A DNA stretch of 64,000 nt from Streptomyces sp. ST2-7A (lineage in GTDB: Bacteria; Actinomycetota; Actinomycetes; Streptomycetales; Streptomycetaceae), in the NCBI RefSeq assembly GCF_021390475.1, contig NZ_JAJUWS010000016.1, forward strand, positions 1 through 64,000. The letters run 5' to 3'. Below the pieces are notes generated by a model, which was not told the DNA's origin, ran no database searches, and saw nothing but the letters and a program-made list of their open reading frames with translations. The translations under genes were made by a program, and so were the position numbers. Of this stretch, positions 53,299 to 62,010 are shown one piece after another (the stretch's first letter is position 1; the number at the start of each line of letters is the position of its first letter).

Positions 53299-54876
53299 AT
53301 GGTGCAGCAGCGAACCGCGCGCGGTGCGCGGGAACACGCCCTGGCCGTACTGCGGGTGCGCAACGGCGCCCTCGCGGTGGCCATGGCCCCGGCGGCCGGC
53401 GGCGCGGTCCTGCTCTCCGCCGTCGCCACCGACTGGCTCCCGCCGGTCCTGGCGGTCCTCGGATGGGTCCTGCTGGGGGTGGGCGCGCTCGCGCTCGTCC
53501 TGGCGGCGGCGCTGGCCGCGGTCATCGCCCGGGCCAGACCCCCGGTGACCCCGACCGTGCCGCTGCCCGAGCACGCGGCACCCGACCTGTACCGGCTGAT
53601 ACGCGACCTGGCGGCCCGCCTGGAGGTCCCGGCGCCCGCCGCCGTGGCCCTCACCCCCGACTGCGACAGCTGGCTCGAGGAGCCCCCGCGGCGCGGTCCG
53701 GACGCGGCCCCCGGGCCGATCCTGGTCATCGGCTCGCCCTTCCTGTGGTGGATGCGGGTGGACGAGCTGCGGGCGCTGCTGGCACCCGTGGTCGCCGGCA
53801 CCGGCCCCGCCGCGCACCCGGACATCGCCGCCGCCCGCCGCTGCCTGCGCGGCTGGGACGCGGCCTCGGTGCCCCGGTCCGACCGCACCGGCCCGGGCTG
53901 CCCCCTCGACGGGCCGGCCGCCCGCCTCTCCCGGATCCTGCTGCGATCCGCCGCCCCGCACGCGGCGGAGATGGAACGCGGGGTGGCCGCCGCCGCCTCC
54001 GAACGGGCCCGCTCCGTCGACCACCACCTGCGGTTGGTCGCCCGCGAGCAGGTCGGGCTCGCCTACGCCGGCTGGGACCGGCTGCTGACCCGGGTGATCC
54101 TTCCCGCCTGGCGGGCCGGGCGCCGTCCGACCGCGCTCAACGCCGGGGTGGTGGCCGCCCTCACCGAACTCTCCCGCCGTGACCGACTCACCGGCGGGCC
54201 CGGCGCCCGCCTCGGCGAGCGCCCCGCCTGCGACCTGCTCGATGAGCCGGGCGCGGTGGACGCCGAGATCTCCCTGCTGGCCGCCCGGATCTTCCACGGC
54301 ACACCCGCGCCCGGCGGCGGCTGGGCCCCGGTCAGCTGGGAGACGTACCCGCGCGAGGTCACCCACCGGCTGTGGCGGGACCGTGCGGAACGGCTCTTCG
54401 GCGCGCTGGAGGGGGAGGGCGTTCCCACCCTGGCCGGGGTGCTGCGCCGGCTGTCGGCGGGCGGGCCGGAGGCGGCCGAGGTGCTGGCCGCCCGGGTCGG
54501 CGCCGCCCTCGCCCGCGAGGAGGCCGCCCGGCCGCCGGTCGAGCCGCCGGTGCAGCCGTTGGACCTGCCGAGCACCGGCCGGGACCTGCTGGTGGAGCAC
54601 ATCACGGCGGCGGTCTGCTGCGCGGCCGTGGACACCACCGACGCGGCGCCCGGCCTGGACTGGTTGGACGGACCGGTACTGACCCGGTCGACCGGGGGGC
54701 CCGACGGGCCCACCGGACCGGCCGGGGGCCGGGGTGTCGGGGGGACGGGTGCCTCCCACGGGCGGGATCTCACGGGCTCGGTGCAGCGACTGGTGGACGA
54801 GGGCGACCCGGGGCCGCTGCGCACCTGGCTGGGCGCGGCGGGCGTGCGCGCCGACCGGCGGCTCCGCCTGGTCTGA
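53299..54876 (+). CDS. Membrane protein resembling a degenerate M48 peptidase
   Basis: 525 residues. Two hydrophobic segments near the N-terminus (GALAVAMAPAAGGAVLLSAV and LGWVLLGVGALALVLAAALA), then LYRLIRDLAARLEVPAPAAV, PILVIGSPFLWWMRVDELRA and LLAPVVAG. In M48 proteins the last block reads LRAVLAHExxH; here both histidines and the glutamate are absent. The remaining 330 residues are helical with WDRLLTRVILPAWRAG and a Gly-rich loop. ATG at 53299 with GGAGGG. Lies between purD and purC; function unknown. Confidence 0.65.
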   Translation: MVQQRTARGAREHALAVLRVRNGALAVAMAPAAGGAVLLSAVATDWLPPVLAVLGWVLLGVGALALVLAAALAAVIARARPPVTPTVPLPEHAAPDLYRLIRDLAARLEVPAPAAVALTPDCDSWLEEPPRRGPDAAPGPILVIGSPFLWWMRVDELRALLAPVVAGTGPAAHPDIAAARRCLRGWDAASVPRSDRTGPGCPLDGPAARLSRILLRSAAPHAAEMERGVAAAASERARSVDHHLRLVAREQVGLAYAGWDRLLTRVILPAWRAGRRPTALNAGVVAALTELSRRDRLTGGPGARLGERPACDLLDEPGAVDAEISLLAARIFHGTPAPGGGWAPVSWETYPREVTHRLWRDRAERLFGALEGEGVPTLAGVLRRLSAGGPEAAEVLAARVGAALAREEAARPPVEPPVQPLDLPSTGRDLLVEHITAAVCCAAVDTTDAAPGLDWLDGPVLTRSTGGPDGPTGPAGGRGVGGTGASHGRDLTGSVQRLVDEGDPGPLRTWLGAAGVRADRRLRLV

Positions 54877-55925
54877 GGCCCGGGTCGCCGGGGCGGGCCG
54901 GTCTCCGGGCGCGGGGGTCGACACGGGGGCCGGTGCCGGAGGGTGACCGTGCCGGGTTGCGGGGGTGCGGGGGTGCGGGGTTGCGGGGGTGCGGGCGCCG
55001 GGGCGGGTCGGTGTCCGGGGGCGGGAGTGGGCACGGGGGTCGGCGCCGGGTGGAAGGGGGGGCGACGGGCGGGCAGGCCGTGGGGCCGGACACGGGACGT
55101 GGCGCCCGGGCGGGACGGAGAACCGCGTCGGTACCCGACCGAGGGATCGGGATTGCGGGATGCGGTGCGGGACCCCGGTGCCCGGTGCCCGGAGGCCGCG
55201 GCTCTCGGCGCGACGCCCGCGCCCGGGGCGCGCACACCCCGGGGCCGACGCACGGGGGCGGCGCACGGGGCCGTTCGACGGCGCGGGCGGCCCAGCGCGC
55301 TCCGGCGCGCACTCCGTTCATATTCGCTCTTTCGTTCCACGGGCGACGTGGGAGGGAGTGCCCGGCGGGCGGGGCGGGCCGCCCGCCGAACCCCGGCGGG
55401 GTGGGTCACGGCGATCGCTCGGTGTGGTGGCGCTCCGGGGAGGCGTCGCCCATCGCCCGCCGCGTCCGCCTGTGGATACCGGTTGAAAACCGGACGAAAA
55501 CTGGGCGTGGCAACCCTCCGGGAGTCGCGATCCCCCTCCGTCCGCCCGTGGGTACGCCCCCTCCCGGCCTTTCCCGGACCTCCCCTCCGACTCCCCTTCG
55601 CCGGTGCCGCGAGGGCAGGGCACACCCCTCGGGGGTTCCGGGTGCGCCGTGAGATTTCGTATGAAAGCGATCGCTTGGCGATCACCTCCAGCCAATTCAC
55701 GACGAGCGGTGATGGGATGCTTGCATTGTGTGATGTGCTGGGAGGGGTGCCGGCAAGCGATGCGGCGGCGCCCCGGGGCGCCGGAGGAACCGGCCGACCC
55801 CGCCCGGGGGCCACCCCCGCACCACACCGGTGGCGGGGAACCCCACCGGTCGCCCTCTCCGTACGAGCCGGATCGGCCGAACGGGACGGACGGCCGACCG
55901 CAGGTGACAGAAGGAGAACAGGCAC
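54877..55925. other. Long intergenic region
   Basis: About 1050 bases. It holds an 8-base G-rich tandem repeat, GGGGGTGC-like, five units around 54954-54995, a general GC-rich stretch, and an AT-richer part from 55650 to 55745 with the perfect palindrome AAGCGATCGCTT (55665-55676), probably control DNA of the next gene. Open frames on both strands look like composition artefacts. Confidence 0.55.
55665..55676. promoter_or_regulatory. Operator-like palindrome
   Basis: Perfect 12-base palindrome AAGCGATCGCTT in an AT-rich island about 250 bases before the next start codon. Confidence 0.35.
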
Positions 55926-57497
55926 GTGGGCACGCGGAACGGTGGACGTTGGGAGTCCGGGGCTCTGGCACACGCGGTGACCGACCCGTTCGGCCAGGGC
56001 CCGCTGCCCTGGCTCCGCGGCAGTGAGACGTACCTCGACGACACCGGTCGCGTCGTCCCCTGGTACGTCGACACCCCGGACTCCCCCGACGATCCGAATT
56101 CCCCGGACGACGCCGACGGATCCGGCGCCGCGGGCCTCCCGACCGGTTCCCGCGTCCCCACCCGCGCCCTCGGACTCCCCGCCCCCCGCCGGGGTGGCGA
56201 CCGCGGCGGTCCCCACACCTCCGACGACGTGGACCTGCGGATCAAGGGCTACTCCTCCGTCGGAGCGGTCGCCCCCGGCGAGTCCATCGACTTCCGCGTC
56301 ACCGTCAACCCGCCCCGCAAATTCACCATCGACATCTACCGCATCGGCCACTACGACGGCGTCGGGGCCCGGCAGGTCTCCAGCAGCCCCACCCTCATGG
56401 GAACCAGCCAGAGCGCGCCCCTGATCGCCGACCGCACCGTGTGCTGCCATCACTGGTGGCTCTCCTGGCGGCTGCCCGTACCCGCCGACTGGCGCCCCGG
56501 CGCCTACGTCGCGGTACTCACCACCGTCGACGGCGGACACCGCTCCCACATCCCCTTCACCGTCCGCGACGAGCGCCCCTCCGACCTGCTGCTCCTGCTC
56601 CCCGACATCACCTGGCAGGCCTACAACCTCTTCCCGGAGAACGGCCGCACCGGCGCCAGCCTCTACCACGCCTGGGACGCCGACGGCCGGCTCCTGGGGG
56701 AGGGGGACGCCGCCACCACCGTCTGCTTCGACCGCCCCTTCGCCGGGGCCGGCCTCCCCCTGCACGTCGGCCACGCCTACGACGTCATCCGCTGGGCCGA
56801 GGGGCACGGCTACGACCTGTCCTACGCCACCGCCCGCGACCTGCACGCCGGCCGGGTCCGTCCGGAGAACCACCGCGGCCTGATCTTCCCCGGCCACGAC
56901 GAGTACTGGTCGATCCCGATGCGCCGCGCCGTCGAGCGCGCCCGCGACATCGGCACCTCCCTGGTCTTCCTCTCCGCCAACACCATGTACTGGCAGGTGG
57001 AACTGGGCGCGCTGCCCAACGGCGACCCCGACCGTCTCCTGACCTGTGCCAAGCGCCGGGGTCCCGGCCGGTCCGCGCGCTGGCGCGACCGGGGCGAGCC
57101 CGAGCAGGGCGTGCTCGGCCTCCAGTACCTCGGACGGGTGCCGCGTCCCCACCCGCTGGTGGTCCGCAACGCCCACCACTGGCTGTGGGAGGGCACCGGT
57201 GTCACCGAGGGCGAGGAACTGCCCGGCCTCGTCGCCGGGGAGGCCGACGGCTACGCCCCCCGCGTGCCGCTGTCCCCCTACGAGAGCCGGATCCTGCTCG
57301 CCCACTCCCCGTACCGCGACGACGCCGGCGCGACCCGCCACCAGGAGACCTCCCTGTACCGGGCGCCGAGCGGGGCGTGGGTCTTCGCCTCCGGCACCTT
57401 CGCCTGGTCACCCGCCCTGGACCGCCCCGACCACACCGACGAACGGATCCGGCGCGCCACCGCCAACCTGCTCGACCGCATCCGCAAGCACGACTGA
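55926..57497 (+). CDS. N,N-dimethylformamidase beta-subunit-like protein
   Basis: 523 residues. Starts with a linker; from about 95 the DMFase-like region: VDLRIKGYSSVGAVAPGESI, FTIDIYRIGHYDGVGARQV, a CCHHWWLSWRLPVP turn, and LLLLLPDITWQAYNLFPENG, FPGHDEYWSIPMRRAVERAR, LVFLSANTMYWQVEL, VFASGTFAWSPALDRP. The last blocks are a class-I glutamine-amidotransferase-like fold seen in the large subunit of dimethylformamidase. The small subunit is absent, so the substrate is open. GTG start after AAGGAG. Next to purC. Confidence 0.82.
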   Translation: MGTRNGGRWESGALAHAVTDPFGQGPLPWLRGSETYLDDTGRVVPWYVDTPDSPDDPNSPDDADGSGAAGLPTGSRVPTRALGLPAPRRGGDRGGPHTSDDVDLRIKGYSSVGAVAPGESIDFRVTVNPPRKFTIDIYRIGHYDGVGARQVSSSPTLMGTSQSAPLIADRTVCCHHWWLSWRLPVPADWRPGAYVAVLTTVDGGHRSHIPFTVRDERPSDLLLLLPDITWQAYNLFPENGRTGASLYHAWDADGRLLGEGDAATTVCFDRPFAGAGLPLHVGHAYDVIRWAEGHGYDLSYATARDLHAGRVRPENHRGLIFPGHDEYWSIPMRRAVERARDIGTSLVFLSANTMYWQVELGALPNGDPDRLLTCAKRRGPGRSARWRDRGEPEQGVLGLQYLGRVPRPHPLVVRNAHHWLWEGTGVTEGEELPGLVAGEADGYAPRVPLSPYESRILLAHSPYRDDAGATRHQETSLYRAPSGAWVFASGTFAWSPALDRPDHTDERIRRATANLLDRIRKHD

Positions 57498-57702
57498 TCC
57501 GGCCTGGTTCCGGAACGTTCCGGCCCGGACCCCGGGTGTTCCGGCCCCGACCGTCGGATCCGGACCCGGGCCACGCCCGCGGCCCGGCCCCGGAGCGGCG
57601 GGGGAAGCGCCGTCGGGTGACAATGGCGTTTCCGAAACCTCCCGACGCGCGCCGTTCGTGGGCCGCGTCGGCCGCCTCATCGCCTCTCCCCAGGAGAACG
57701 TC

Positions 57703-58608
57703 GTGCCCGGATTCGTGGAAACGCCCCAGCCCGCCCGGGTCCCCGGGCTGGAACACCTGCACACCGGCAAGGTGCGCGATCTCTACCGCAACGAGGCGGG
57801 GGAGCTGGTCATGGTCGCCGGCGACCGCGTCTCGGCCTACGACTGGGTTCTGCCCACCGAGATCCCGGACAAGGGCCGGATCCTCACCCGATTGACGCAG
57901 TGGTGGTTCGACCAGCTCGCCGACCTGGTCCCCCACCACCTGATCTCCACCGAGGTCCCCCCCGGCGCGCCCGCCGACTGGGAGGGCCGGGTCATGGTGT
58001 GCCGGCCGCTGGAGATGCTGCCGATCGAGTGCGTGGCGCGCGGCTACCTCACCGGCTCCGGTCTGGTGGAGTACCGCCGCGACCGCACCGTCTGCGGCCT
58101 CGCCCTGCCGCCCGGCCTGGAGGACGGCTCCGAGCTGCCGGCGCCCATCTTCACCCCCGCCACCAAGGCGGAGGTCGGCGACCACGACGAGAACGTCACC
58201 CACGAGGAGGTGGCCCGCCGGGTCGGCGTGGAGACCGCCGCCGAACTGCGCCAGCTCACCCTCGCGGTCTACGGGCGCGGCCGGGACGTCGCCCGCGACC
58301 GGGGCATCATCCTCGCCGACACCAAGTTCGAGTTCGGCCGCGAGACGCCGGACGGTCCGCTGGTCCTTGCCGACGAGGTACTGACCCCCGACTCCTCCCG
58401 CTTCTGGCTGAAGTCGGAGTGGGCGCCGGGCCGCCCCCAACAGCCCTTCGACAAGCAGTACCTCCGCGACTGGCTGGCCTCGCCCGCCTCCGGCTGGGAC
58501 CGCGACGGCGACGCCCCGCCCCCGGAGCTGCCCGAGGAGGTCATCGCCGGCACCCGCGAGCGGTACACCGAGGCGTACCGGCTGCTCACCGGTCTCGCCT
58601 GGGACTGA
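57703..58608 (+). CDS. purC: SAICAR synthetase
   Basis: 301 residues. HTGKVRDLYRNEAGELVMVA and DRVSAYDWVLPTEIPDKGRI open the family; PIECVARGYLTGSGLVEYRR, FTPATKAEVGDHDENVTHEE, GIILADTKFEFG and VLTPDSSRFW follow. It joins CAIR and aspartate in purine synthesis. GTG with AGGAG. Confidence 0.97.
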   Translation: MPGFVETPQPARVPGLEHLHTGKVRDLYRNEAGELVMVAGDRVSAYDWVLPTEIPDKGRILTRLTQWWFDQLADLVPHHLISTEVPPGAPADWEGRVMVCRPLEMLPIECVARGYLTGSGLVEYRRDRTVCGLALPPGLEDGSELPAPIFTPATKAEVGDHDENVTHEEVARRVGVETAAELRQLTLAVYGRGRDVARDRGIILADTKFEFGRETPDGPLVLADEVLTPDSSRFWLKSEWAPGRPQQPFDKQYLRDWLASPASGWDRDGDAPPPELPEEVIAGTRERYTEAYRLLTGLAWD

Positions 58609-58628
58609 CCCGGCCGGCACCGACGCGC

Positions 58629-58654
58629 CCGGGCACCGACCCGTCCGTGCCCGG
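58629..58654. terminator. Convergent hairpin between purC and the DUF2335 gene
   Basis: 8-bp stem CCGGGCAC / GTGCCCGG with a 10-base loop in the 51-base gap between convergent stops. Confidence 0.55.
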
Positions 58655-58659
58655 CCGGT

Positions 58660-59292
58660 TCACTCCCCGGCCGGGCGCCGTTCGGGAGGGGTGAGGAACG
58701 AGCGGATCAGCATCAGCAGCGGGAGGGACAGCAGCGCGATCCCGGCGACCTGGTTGCCGAGGAGGAAGAACCCGCTCGCCCCGGCCATGGCGATCAACGT
58801 CAGCGCCGCGGCCAGGAGTTGTCCCCGCAGCGCGGTCCGTATCTCCGTCTCCGCCTGCCGTTCGGAGACCCGGATGTTGCCGGTGGCCACCGTCTCGGCC
58901 ATCCGCAGGATGCGCTCGGCGGCACCCGGCAGGATCCGCTCGTACTGGTCCAGCACCGCCGGGGCGGGCAGCGGTCCCGCCCACGTCTGCTCGATGGTCA
59001 GCCGGGCGGTCTCGGGGCCGCCCCCGCCGTTCAGCCCCGCACCGACCGCCCCACGCTGTTCACGCCCTCGCGGATCGCCCGGCCGACCGTGCGCCAGGCC
59101 GTCCGAACCGGTCGTTGGGCCTCCGTCCGCTTGCGAGACCTCCGCAGAGCCGGTGACGGATCGAGGTTCAGGGAGGCGAAACCCCTGGTCAGATCGGTCG
59201 TCAGGTTGGACACCCGACTCGACACGGTCCGTGACGCCATCCCGGCTTCCCCCTTCATTCCCCCGGCCCTCCTGCTCGTGCTCCTGCGGCAA
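58660..59292 (-). CDS. DUF2335 membrane protein (start unresolved)
   Basis: The last 120 residues are a DUF2335 protein: AGPLPAPAVLDQYERILPGA, AERILRMAETVATGNIRVSE, then RGQLLAAALTLIAMAGASGF and VAGIALLSLPLLMLIRSFLT, two membrane helices. The frame is open back to a TTG at 59292, but codons 1-85 have poor third-position GC and run through another ORF in a better frame. Between about 59040 and 58957 there is no ATG, GTG or TTG in this frame; the GTG at 58956 would cut the conserved GPLPAPA. A CTG start or a frameshift from the upstream ORF is possible. Confidence 0.7.
   Translation of the reverse strand: MPQEHEQEGRGNEGGSRDGVTDRVESGVQPDDRSDQGFRLPEPRSVTGSAEVSQADGGPTTGSDGLAHGRPGDPRGREQRGAVGAGLNGGGGPETARLTIEQTWAGPLPAPAVLDQYERILPGAAERILRMAETVATGNIRVSERQAETEIRTALRGQLLAAALTLIAMAGASGFFLLGNQVAGIALLSLPLLMLIRSFLTPPERRPAGE
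59031..59258 (-). CDS. Small basic protein overlapping the DUF2335 frame
   Basis: 75 residues from ATG 59258 (GGAGG at nine bases) or 69 from ATG 59240 (GGGGGAAG). Text: ASRTVSSRVSNLTTDLTRGF, LDPSPALRRSRKRTEAQRPV, AWRTVGRAIREGVNSVGRSV. Third positions are about 84 percent G/C, better than the overlapping frame, which supports real coding. No family recognised. Ends where the DUF2335 coding signal begins. Confidence 0.55.
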   Translation of the reverse strand: MKGEAGMASRTVSSRVSNLTTDLTRGFASLNLDPSPALRRSRKRTEAQRPVRTAWRTVGRAIREGVNSVGRSVRG

Positions 59293-59293
59293 A

Positions 59294-59319
59294 GCTACCC
59301 CTTACACGCGGTGGGTAGC
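59294..59319 (-). promoter_or_regulatory. Inverted repeat before the DUF2335 unit
   Basis: GCTACCC (59294-59300) and GGGTAGC (59313-59319), with another GCTACC at 59325; an operator-like set upstream of the first start. Confidence 0.4.
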
Positions 59320-59673
59320 CGGGAAGCTACCGAAGGTTATCCCGGGAGGGGGTGGAACCGGTCGTTTTCACGATGGGGGGCGCGTCAACCCGAGTGACGG
59401 CACCGCAGGTGGGGGTGTCACCCGAAGGAGTGGCGGTCCCGGTGGGCCCGGAACGCCACGCGAGAGATCGCCGCGATCCGACCGAAACGATCTGGCCGAA
59501 AACGGGAGTTGGTCCCGCGCCCGACGCTCCGGGGCGCGCGATCCCCCGGGCGCGACACCGACCCCCGCCCGCGAGACGCCGAAAAGGCGAACGGCGACGC
59601 GCGGTTCGGAGAAGGTCCGGAAAGGGGGAGGGGCGGGGACGCGGATGAACACCCCGGCGGAGCCCGGAAACGA
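59320..59673. other. Intergenic region
   Basis: About 350 bases between the DUF2335 promoter side and the tRNA terminator; no gene or clear signal seen. Confidence 0.5.
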
Positions 59674-59706
59674 CCGTCGCCCCACCGGGGAACGGTGGGG
59701 CGACGG
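59674..59706 (-). terminator. Terminator of tRNA-Gly
   Basis: Perfect 13-bp stem (CCGTCGCCCCACC and complement) with a GGGGAAC-type loop, 25 bases past the tRNA 3' end on the minus strand. Confidence 0.8.
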
Positions 59707-59730
59707 GGTGACTCCGGTGGAGTCGAACGG

Positions 59731-59803
59731 AGCGGACGACCGGGCTCGAACCGGCGACCTCAACCTTGGCAAGGTTGCGCTCTACCAACTGAGCTACGTC
59801 CGC
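59731..59803 (-). tRNA. tRNA-Gly (GCC anticodon)
   Basis: 73 bases. Acceptor GCGGACG pairs with CGTCCGC; D arm GCTC-AGTTGGTA-GAGC; anticodon stem CAACC/GGTTG around TTGCCAA with GCC at the centre; T arm GCCGG-TTCGAGC-CCGGT. Discriminator base U; CCA is not encoded. Confidence 0.95.
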
Positions 59804-59867
59804 CTGCGCCACCGAATCGTACCCCGGGCGGTTTCCACCGGGGCTCCTCGGTGCCGTGCGCGGTCCA

Positions 59868-60494
59868 TCATAGCCATCCCCGCTCGCGTGCGAGGCGCAC
59901 CGCCGCGTGCCGGTTCTCGGCGTGCAGTTTGGCCGTCGCCGAGGAGAGGTAGTTGCGCACCGTCCCCGGCGCCAGCGAGGCCCGCTCGGCGATCTCCGCG
60001 ACGGGGGCGCCGTCCGCCGCCAGCTCCAGCAGCTCGGACTCCCGCGCGGTCAGCGGCGAGTCCCCCGAGCTGATCGCGTCGGCCGCCAACTCCGGGTCCA
60101 CGTAACGCTGCCCCGCCCGGACGGTGCGGATGATCTCCGCGAGGCGTTGCGCCGAGACGGTCTTGGGCACGAACCCGCGCACCCCCGCCGCCAGGGCCCG
60201 CTTCAGGTGCCCGGGCCGTCCGTGGCCGGTCACGATCATCGTGCGGCACCCCGGCAGTTCCTCCCGCAGGCGTGTGGCCACTCTCACGCCGTCGGCGCCC
60301 GGCATCTGGAGGTCCAGCACCGCCACGTCCGGCCGGTGCGCCATCGCCATGGCCAGCGCCTCGGGTCCGCTCGCGGCCTCGGCGACCACCGTCAGGTCGT
60401 CCTCCAGCGCGAGGAGGGCGGCCAACGCGCCCCGGATCAGGTGTTCGTCGTCGGCGAGCAGCACCCGGATGGGGGCGGGACCGTTCGATGTCAT
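59868..60494 (-). CDS. NarL/FixJ family response regulator
   Basis: 208 residues. Receiver: VLLADDEHLIRGALAALL, phosphoacceptor D61 in VAVLDLQMPG, T in MIVTGH and K in GFVPKTV. C-terminal LuxR helix-turn-helix: LTARESELLELAADGAPVAE, then GTVRNYLSSATAKLHAENR. Its ATG overlaps the kinase stop (ATGA). With the downstream exporter it resembles DesR/LiaR-like envelope or drug-stress systems. Confidence 0.95.
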   Translation of the reverse strand: MTSNGPAPIRVLLADDEHLIRGALAALLALEDDLTVVAEAASGPEALAMAMAHRPDVAVLDLQMPGADGVRVATRLREELPGCRTMIVTGHGRPGHLKRALAAGVRGFVPKTVSAQRLAEIIRTVRAGQRYVDPELAADAISSGDSPLTARESELLELAADGAPVAEIAERASLAPGTVRNYLSSATAKLHAENRHAAVRLARERGWL

Positions 60495-61924
60495 GCCTCA
60501 CTCCTCTTCTCCGGCTCCCCCGGCTCCCCGCGGGTGCCCCGCTCGCCGTTCTTCCCGCCTCTTCCGCTCCACCGCCCGCCGGCCCCGGGGGCTCCGCCCT
60601 CCCCACCGGCGCCCTCCCCACCGCCGGTGGCGTCCCCGTCCCGGTCGTCCCCGTCCCCGCGCGGGTCCTCGTCGGACACGGCCGCCGCCGGGACCCGGGC
60701 CGCCAGCCGCCATCCGCCGTCCGTGCCGTCGGGGCCGGCCTCCAGGGTGCCGCCCAGGGGCGTCAGCCGTTCGCGCAGTCCGCGCAGGCCCGAGCCGCGC
60801 CCGTCACCCGTCCCCGGTCGGTCGGCCACCCCGTCGTTGCGCATCTCCACCTCGACGGTGCCGTCCCGCCCGCCCCGCACCGCGATCGCGCAGTGGGCCG
60901 CGTCGGCGTGCCGCAGCACGTTGGTGGCGCCCTCCCGCACCACCCACCCCAGCGCGGCCCCCACGGCCTCGGAGAGCTCCGGCAGCCGGCGCGGGTCGGC
61001 CGGCTCGACCCGGCACTCCGTCCCCGCCGCCTCCAACACCCCCCGTGCCCCGGCCAGTTCGGCGAACAGGTCGGTGTCGCGGTAGCCGCGCAGCACGGCC
61101 CGCATCTCCCGCTGCGACTCCCGGGCGATCCGTTCGACCTCGATCATCTGGTCCACGGCGGCGTCGGCGCCGCGCCGGGCGAGCTGGGCGGCCAACTCGC
61201 TCTTGAGGGCGATCACCGACAGGTTGCGGCCCAGCACGTCGTGCATGTCGCGGCCGAAACGCAGGCGTTCCTCGGCGACCGCCAGCCGGGCCCGGGTCTC
61301 CCGGGACGCCTCCAGTTCGTCGACCACCCGCAGCGACCACGCCGAGGTCCGGTAGGTGAAGCCGAAGAACGAGGTGCAGAACACCGCGGTGAACAGCAGC
61401 GGGACCACCATCTCCGGGGACACCCCGCCCGCCAGCGCGCCGAGGATCGCCGCGGCCACCGCCACCGCGCTCCAGGTGGAGCCGACGGAGACCGAACGGA
61501 CCAGCAGGGCGGGGCCGGTGAAGAACATCGGGAACCACACCATCGCCACCGCCGCGTCCTCCGGCAGCGCCCCGGTCCGCAACAGGAGGACCCCGACCAG
61601 CAGACCCAGCAGGGTGAGGACGGCGAAGAGCGCGAACAGGCGATCCGGGCGCGGCTCCCGGCCCAGGTAGTGGTTCAGCCCGTCGCGGCTCAGCATCAGG
61701 TTCACCGCCGCGTGCGCGCCGCCGGTCCCCAGCAGCAGTACCGCCGGGAGGGGGCCGACGCCGGGCCCCATGCCCACCAGCCACAGGAGGATCAGCCCGA
61801 CCTCCGCGAAGGCGAAGAAGTAGATCGCCCAGCGGGTGTACTGGTGGAAGCGGACACCGCCGCTGGAGCGGCGGAACCGGCGGACCGGGGCCAGCGGCTC
61901 CAGCGTCGGCCATCTGCGCGTCAC
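60491..61924 (-). CDS. Sensor histidine kinase (HisKA_3 family)
   Basis: 477 residues. Five or six membrane helices in the first 230 residues (WAIYFFAFAEVGLILLWLVG onward), then the dimerisation helix with phospho-histidine in RFGRDMHDVLGRNLSVIALK, and an HATPase with GWVVREGATNVLRHA (N box) and GRGSGLRGLRERL (G box). The tail is Gly-rich. With almost no extracellular domain it senses membrane or small ligands. GTG at 61924 after GAGGAGAG. Partner of the NarL-type regulator. Confidence 0.94.
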   Translation of the reverse strand: MTRRWPTLEPLAPVRRFRRSSGGVRFHQYTRWAIYFFAFAEVGLILLWLVGMGPGVGPLPAVLLLGTGGAHAAVNLMLSRDGLNHYLGREPRPDRLFALFAVLTLLGLLVGVLLLRTGALPEDAAVAMVWFPMFFTGPALLVRSVSVGSTWSAVAVAAAILGALAGGVSPEMVVPLLFTAVFCTSFFGFTYRTSAWSLRVVDELEASRETRARLAVAEERLRFGRDMHDVLGRNLSVIALKSELAAQLARRGADAAVDQMIEVERIARESQREMRAVLRGYRDTDLFAELAGARGVLEAAGTECRVEPADPRRLPELSEAVGAALGWVVREGATNVLRHADAAHCAIAVRGGRDGTVEVEMRNDGVADRPGTGDGRGSGLRGLRERLTPLGGTLEAGPDGTDGGWRLAARVPAAAVSDEDPRGDGDDRDGDATGGGEGAGGEGGAPGAGGRWSGRGGKNGERGTRGEPGEPEKRSEA

Positions 61925-62010
61925 GGGTGCGGCTCTCCTCGCGGGCCCCGGCCGGGCCGGGGGTGTCGGGGCGTGTCGGGCGGTCGGGGCCGGTGGCCGG
62001 CCCCGACGGG

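Noticed and set aside
55318..55971. Minus-strand ORF and several plus-strand ORFs in the gap before the dimethylformamidase-like gene
   Set aside because: No recognisable family; composition explains the open frames.
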